Assembly (NCBI GenBank): GCA_012512055.1
Contig: JAAZEW010000257.1
Span: forward strand, 1 to 64,000
Direction of reading: 5' to 3'
Source of the DNA: Bacillota bacterium
GTDB lineage: Bacteria; Bacillota_G; SHA-98; UBA4971
Length of the DNA: 64,000 nucleotides
Shown here: piece by piece, positions 61,186 through 64,000 of the stretch
Layout of the letters: each line of letters starts with the position of its first letter
Position numbering within the stretch: position 1 is the stretch's first letter
Notes under the pieces: generated by a model
What the model saw: only the letters and a program-made list of their open reading frames with translations
Databases searched by the model: none
What the model was told of the DNA's origin: nothing
Translations under genes and position numbers: made by a program

Positions 61186-62019
61186 TCATGCGACTGACCA
61201 GATAATCACTGCCATCCCTAAAATCCATGTATATACTGCAAATATCGTTAGCCTACGTCGCTTAACAACTGTTAGCACCAGACGTATCGCTAAGTAACCC
61301 GAAACAATGCTGGCAATAAACGCCAAAAGGATAGGAACCCTCGAGCCCGTAACGAATCCCAATGCGTCCACATCTCTTAGCTCCAGGAGCCCCGCTCCGA
61401 GAATCACCGGTATCGATAGAAGGAATGAGAAGCGAGCTGCATCTTCCTTAGAAAGCCCTACGAAAAGGCCGGTGCTTATCGTCGCGCCTGAACGCGAAAA
61501 CCCGGGAGCGATGGCAAATCCTTGAGCTATGCCTATGCAAAGAGACTTCCATACCGTGAGGCCGGCAGGCTCGATGCGGCTCCTGGATGAGTATTCGCCG
61601 AGCCAAAGCACAGTTCCTGTAGCTACAAGGAAAACCCCCACAGCCAGTTTGGAAGAGAACAGCATGTACACCAGGGGTTTGAACACCATTCCCATAACTG
61701 CTGCAGGTACACTGGCAATAATAATGGAAACTGCAATTTTGCGATAGCCGTCTTTCATGATGGCAGATCTTATGGAAACGCCGCGGAAGACATCTACGAT
61801 AATACCCACGGATGCGCATACCAAAGCCTTTACATCTTCCCGGAAAACCAGAAGGACCGATATTAGGGTGCCCAGGTGCACTAGAACATCGAAACTGAGT
61901 AATGCTTCCTCTACGTGGAGGAGCTCACGCACGATAACGAGATGTCCCGAGCTTGATACAGGAAGGAATTCCGTCAAACCTTGAACTACAGCGAGTAAGA
62001 CTGCGCTTCTTATATCCAT
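61186..62019 (-). CDS. uppP: Undecaprenyl-diphosphatase UppP (BacA)
   Basis: 277 residues, about eight membrane helices. The catalytic motif 1 GLTEFLPVSSSGHLVI lies near the N terminus and motif 2 GFAIAPGFSRSGATIS in the middle. It dephosphorylates undecaprenyl diphosphate to recycle the lipid carrier used by MraY, with bacitracin tolerance as a known consequence of abundance. It is encoded between two Na/Pi-type transporters and overlaps the upstream one by 10 bases, suggesting a shared operon in which released phosphate could be handled. Confidence 0.95.
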   Translation of the reverse strand: MDIRSAVLLAVVQGLTEFLPVSSSGHLVIVRELLHVEEALLSFDVLVHLGTLISVLLVFREDVKALVCASVGIIVDVFRGVSIRSAIMKDGYRKIAVSIIIASVPAAVMGMVFKPLVYMLFSSKLAVGVFLVATGTVLWLGEYSSRSRIEPAGLTVWKSLCIGIAQGFAIAPGFSRSGATISTGLFVGLSKEDAARFSFLLSIPVILGAGLLELRDVDALGFVTGSRVPILLAFIASIVSGYLAIRLVLTVVKRRRLTIFAVYTWILGMAVIIWSVA

Positions 62020-62942
62020 TTACGTCTTCCTTTCATAAAATTCACAAACTGCCCGCACCATGGGAATACCACCAAAATGGACATTAAGTTAAACAGAGTG
62101 TGTGCATTTGCCAACCTGTATCCGGGATCTGCCGGTGACAAAAGGCTAACCATCATTACAAAAGCATTGAAAACAGGGAGAACGGCAGCCACTCCTATTA
62201 AGTTGAATACGAGATGGAGCAGAGAAGTGAACCGGCCGGCAGACGATGCCCCGAGGCCTGCAATCAAGGTAGTCATGCACGTGCCGATATTACTTCCTAA
62301 TGCCAAGGACACTGCTGATCTCAAGTCTACCAAACCTTCACGGACAAGTCCAACAAGTATTGCAGTGACGACAGTGGAACTCTGGATAATTCCGGTAAAC
62401 ACCGCACCTGCTAAAACGCCGAAAAGCGGAACCTGTCCAAATACGATCAAGGCATGAAGGATGTCAGGTACCTCAGCAAGCCATGCCAGCGCAGAACCGG
62501 TAACTTCAACTCCTTCAAGGATACACCCCAAGCCGAGAAATACGAGAGCCTCATCACTTCTTTGTCTCTGCCTCATCAAGACATACACGAGAATGCCGAC
62601 AACCAACACCAAGGCCCCTGGAATCCCTACGCGGAAAGCCACGATGTATGCGGTCAGACACGTCCCAAGGTTTGCGCCCATTATTATGTAGAAGGCTTGG
62701 TAGATATCGATTACTCCTGAGTCTACCAGGCTGACGACAATGACTGTGATTGCGCTTGAGCTTTGGATTGCACAAGTCGCCACAATGCCTGTGATAACCA
62801 CCGTAACCGGTTTTGGGTTAAGTGCTCTCAGGGCGTTCTCCACTCGGACGGCTATCTTCCGCTTGAGTCCTTTCCGGAGAAAGGCCATGCCTGAAAAGAA
62901 AAGCAGCATTCCACATAGCAGGCGACAGAGAGAAGCAACCAT
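62010..62942 (-). CDS. Short Na+/phosphate cotransporter-like protein without PhoU domain
   Basis: 310 residues, only the membrane half of the family. Repeats show AIQSSSAITVIVVSLVDSG with GANLGTCLTAYIV, and IIQSSTVVTAILVGLVREG with GSNIGTCMTTLIA. It is paralogous to the 543-residue transporter on the other side of uppP, but ends before any PhoU-like region. ATG at 62942 with AGGAG nine bases ahead. It overlaps the uppP start by 10 bases. Phosphate or another anion is the likely substrate. Confidence 0.88.
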   Translation of the reverse strand: MVASLCRLLCGMLLFFSGMAFLRKGLKRKIAVRVENALRALNPKPVTVVITGIVATCAIQSSSAITVIVVSLVDSGVIDIYQAFYIIMGANLGTCLTAYIVAFRVGIPGALVLVVGILVYVLMRQRQRSDEALVFLGLGCILEGVEVTGSALAWLAEVPDILHALIVFGQVPLFGVLAGAVFTGIIQSSTVVTAILVGLVREGLVDLRSAVSLALGSNIGTCMTTLIAGLGASSAGRFTSLLHLVFNLIGVAAVLPVFNAFVMMVSLLSPADPGYRLANAHTLFNLMSILVVFPWCGQFVNFMKGRRKWI

Positions 62943-63042
62943 CTCACGTGGCTCCTTGTCCTCGCGATTATTTGACCGCTGTAGTCGATACTTCAGTCAA
63001 ACAGGGCTTCGCTGTCAATATATGCTGGGAATACCATGCATA

Positions 63043-63282
63043 TTATAGCATGGCAGTGGCCGAAGATGAAACCTGAAACAGGCGGATCTTCCTGCCGGGG
63101 GAAAACTGAGGGTTAAGGTAATGACGTGGATCCGTGCTTATTAGCCTTACTATTACCGCTTCTTCCAAGGACACAGGTTCAACTGTTAAGGTTACGCCCT
63201 CCAGTTGGATATCGATGAAGCTTCTTTGCCGATCCAAACCTTCTAAGACGGTTTCAATAGGAAGGACAGTGTAAAGGATCAT
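63043..63282 (-). CDS. ylzJ: YlzJ-like small protein
   Basis: 79 residues, starting [17 protein letters not shown], where the LYTVLP and P-rich start, the [35 protein letters not shown] pattern and the size match the YlzJ family. Function unknown. In Bacillus ylzJ follows tepA, the same arrangement as here, with a 4-base overlap between the tepA stop and this ATG. The 100-base gap downstream contains a TATAAT and a small inverted repeat of unclear role. Confidence 0.8.
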   Translation of the reverse strand: MILYTVLPIETVLEGLDRQRSFIDIQLEGVTLTVEPVSLEEAVIVRLISTDPRHYLNPQFSPGRKIRLFQVSSSATAML

Positions 63283-63989
63283 TGCCGAGGGATGCCTCCG
63301 TCAACAGACATTTCAGGGAAAGAGCTGTCAGCTTTCGTCTTAACGCGCTTTTCCTGTATCAGTTTTTCAAGGACTCTCAGCGCATTACTGAGACCGCCTA
63401 CTTCGTCAATCAAACCGAGCGTCACAGCGTCCACACCCACGAGCACAGTTCCGACGTCCCGGACCAATTCACCTGTGCGGAACATCAGTTCACGAAGCTT
63501 GTCCTGGGTGATTGTGGAGTGTTCCGAAACGAACTTAATCACCCTGTCTTGCATTTTCTCAAGATACTCATATGTTTGCGGGACACCGATAACGAGTCCG
63601 GAAAGGCGAAGCGGATGGATGGTTACAGTGGCAGTGGAAGCGATAAATCTGTACTTGCAGCTTACTGCGATCGGTAACGCAATAGAATGCCCGCCACCTA
63701 AGATCAATGACACGGATGGCTTTGACAGGGTATCGATCATTTCAGCGATGGCCAATCCTGCCTCTACGTCTCCTCCCACTGTGTTCAGGACTACAAGCAA
63801 TCCTTCTACGGACGGGTTCTGCTCTACTGCCACCAGTTGCGGGATGACGTGCTCGTATTTGGTGGTCTTGTTTTGAGGAGGCAGAATAATATGGCCTTCG
63901 ATCTGTCCGATTATACTCATTACGTGCACATTGCTTACAGGCTGAGGCGGTGTGCCGGTTTCCCCGAATGCGGTTATCGCCTGGGTCAT
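63279..63989 (-). CDS. tepA: ClpP-like protease TepA (translocation-enhancing)
   Basis: 236 residues, complete, with AAGAGAAGG just before ATG 63989. ClpP/crotonase-fold serine protease: [23 protein letters not shown], the nucleophile region [15 protein letters not shown], the histidine in [11 protein letters not shown] and a C-terminal [14 protein letters not shown]. TepA is linked to protein secretion and degradation of small acid-soluble spore proteins in Bacillus and lies beside ylzJ and spoIIIE in sporulating Bacillota. Confidence 0.9.
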   Translation of the reverse strand: MTQAITAFGETGTPPQPVSNVHVMSIIGQIEGHIILPPQNKTTKYEHVIPQLVAVEQNPSVEGLLVVLNTVGGDVEAGLAIAEMIDTLSKPSVSLILGGGHSIALPIAVSCKYRFIASTATVTIHPLRLSGLVIGVPQTYEYLEKMQDRVIKFVSEHSTITQDKLRELMFRTGELVRDVGTVLVGVDAVTLGLIDEVGGLSNALRVLEKLIQEKRVKTKADSSFPEMSVDGGIPRQ

Positions 63990-64000
63990 AGCCTTCTCTT

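Noticed and set aside
1..64000. tRNA, rRNA, CRISPR arrays, prophage or transposase genes
   Set aside because: No T-loop or acceptor-stem pattern, no spaced direct repeats and no phage or transposase motif were seen in intergenic regions.

Overview
The window looks like chromosomal DNA of a spore-forming, rod-shaped member of the Bacillota (Clostridia-like). Marker genes are spoVS, a SpoVD-type penicillin-binding protein with PASTA domains, spoIIIE/ftsK, tepA-ylzJ, rny-ymdB, prkC-prpC-rsgA-rpe, recA-recX and a complete-looking dcw cell-wall cluster. MurE carries the DNPR motif of meso-diaminopimelate-adding enzymes. Base composition is moderate. Gene order is compact: 57 of the 59 protein genes called here read on the minus strand, often with 4 to 20 base overlaps, so the biological order runs from high to low coordinates. 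No tRNA, rRNA, CRISPR array, transposase or phage gene was seen.

Layout from low to high coordinates. 1-16.3 kb: dcw cluster, read as mraZ-rsmH-ftsL-spoVD-murE-murF-mraY-ftsW-murG-murC-murB-murA-ftsQ-DUF881-sbp-ftsA (cut by the edge). murD is missing from its usual place between mraY and ftsW. 16.8-25 kb: acetyltransferase, spoVS behind a predicted sigma-H promoter, ymdB, an unknown gene, rny, recX, recA behind a predicted LexA box, thpR and cinA. 25-33 kb: a short FtsH-type protease with a small membrane partner, then rpe, rsgA, prkC, prpC and rlmN. 33-39 kb: the most unusual locus, exbB-exbD-tonB, a large secreted cohesin-like protein and an SLH/coiled-coil/C-terminal-membrane-segment protein resembling Thermotoga Omp-alpha. 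39-43.8 kb: a BmpA/NupABC-type nucleoside ABC importer. 43.8-49.5 kb: glutamate dehydrogenase, rimO, a diacylglycerol-kinase-like protein, a HAD phosphatase and a D-amino-acid transaminase. 49.6-56 kb: an orphan ATP-synthase delta N-domain, a diguanylate cyclase, a P-loop/deoxyribosyltransferase-like fusion, a degenerate M20 peptidase, a membrane alkaline-phosphatase-superfamily protein and a PHP phosphoesterase. 56-64 kb: HU, rodZ, ftsK/spoIIIE, two Na/Pi-type transporters flanking uppP, ylzJ and tepA.

A dispersed intergenic repeat family occurs five times (about 1.24, 16.4, 25.0, 34.55 and 48.3 kb). It has a modular structure, imperfect terminal inverted repeats and a hairpin that keeps pairing through a compensatory change. 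One copy was split by a 108-base insert with perfect 10-base terminal inverted repeats and a 6-base target duplication. The other copies show the empty site.

Together the region encodes peptidoglycan precursor synthesis and lipid carrier recycling (mur genes, mraY, murG, uppP), septation and chromosome segregation (fts genes, spoIIIE, HU), PASTA-kinase envelope signalling, and an energised TonB complex. TonB-ExbBD together with an Omp-alpha-like tether raises the possibility of an outer membrane. That is an inference, because no outer-membrane porin, BamA or LPS gene lies in the window.
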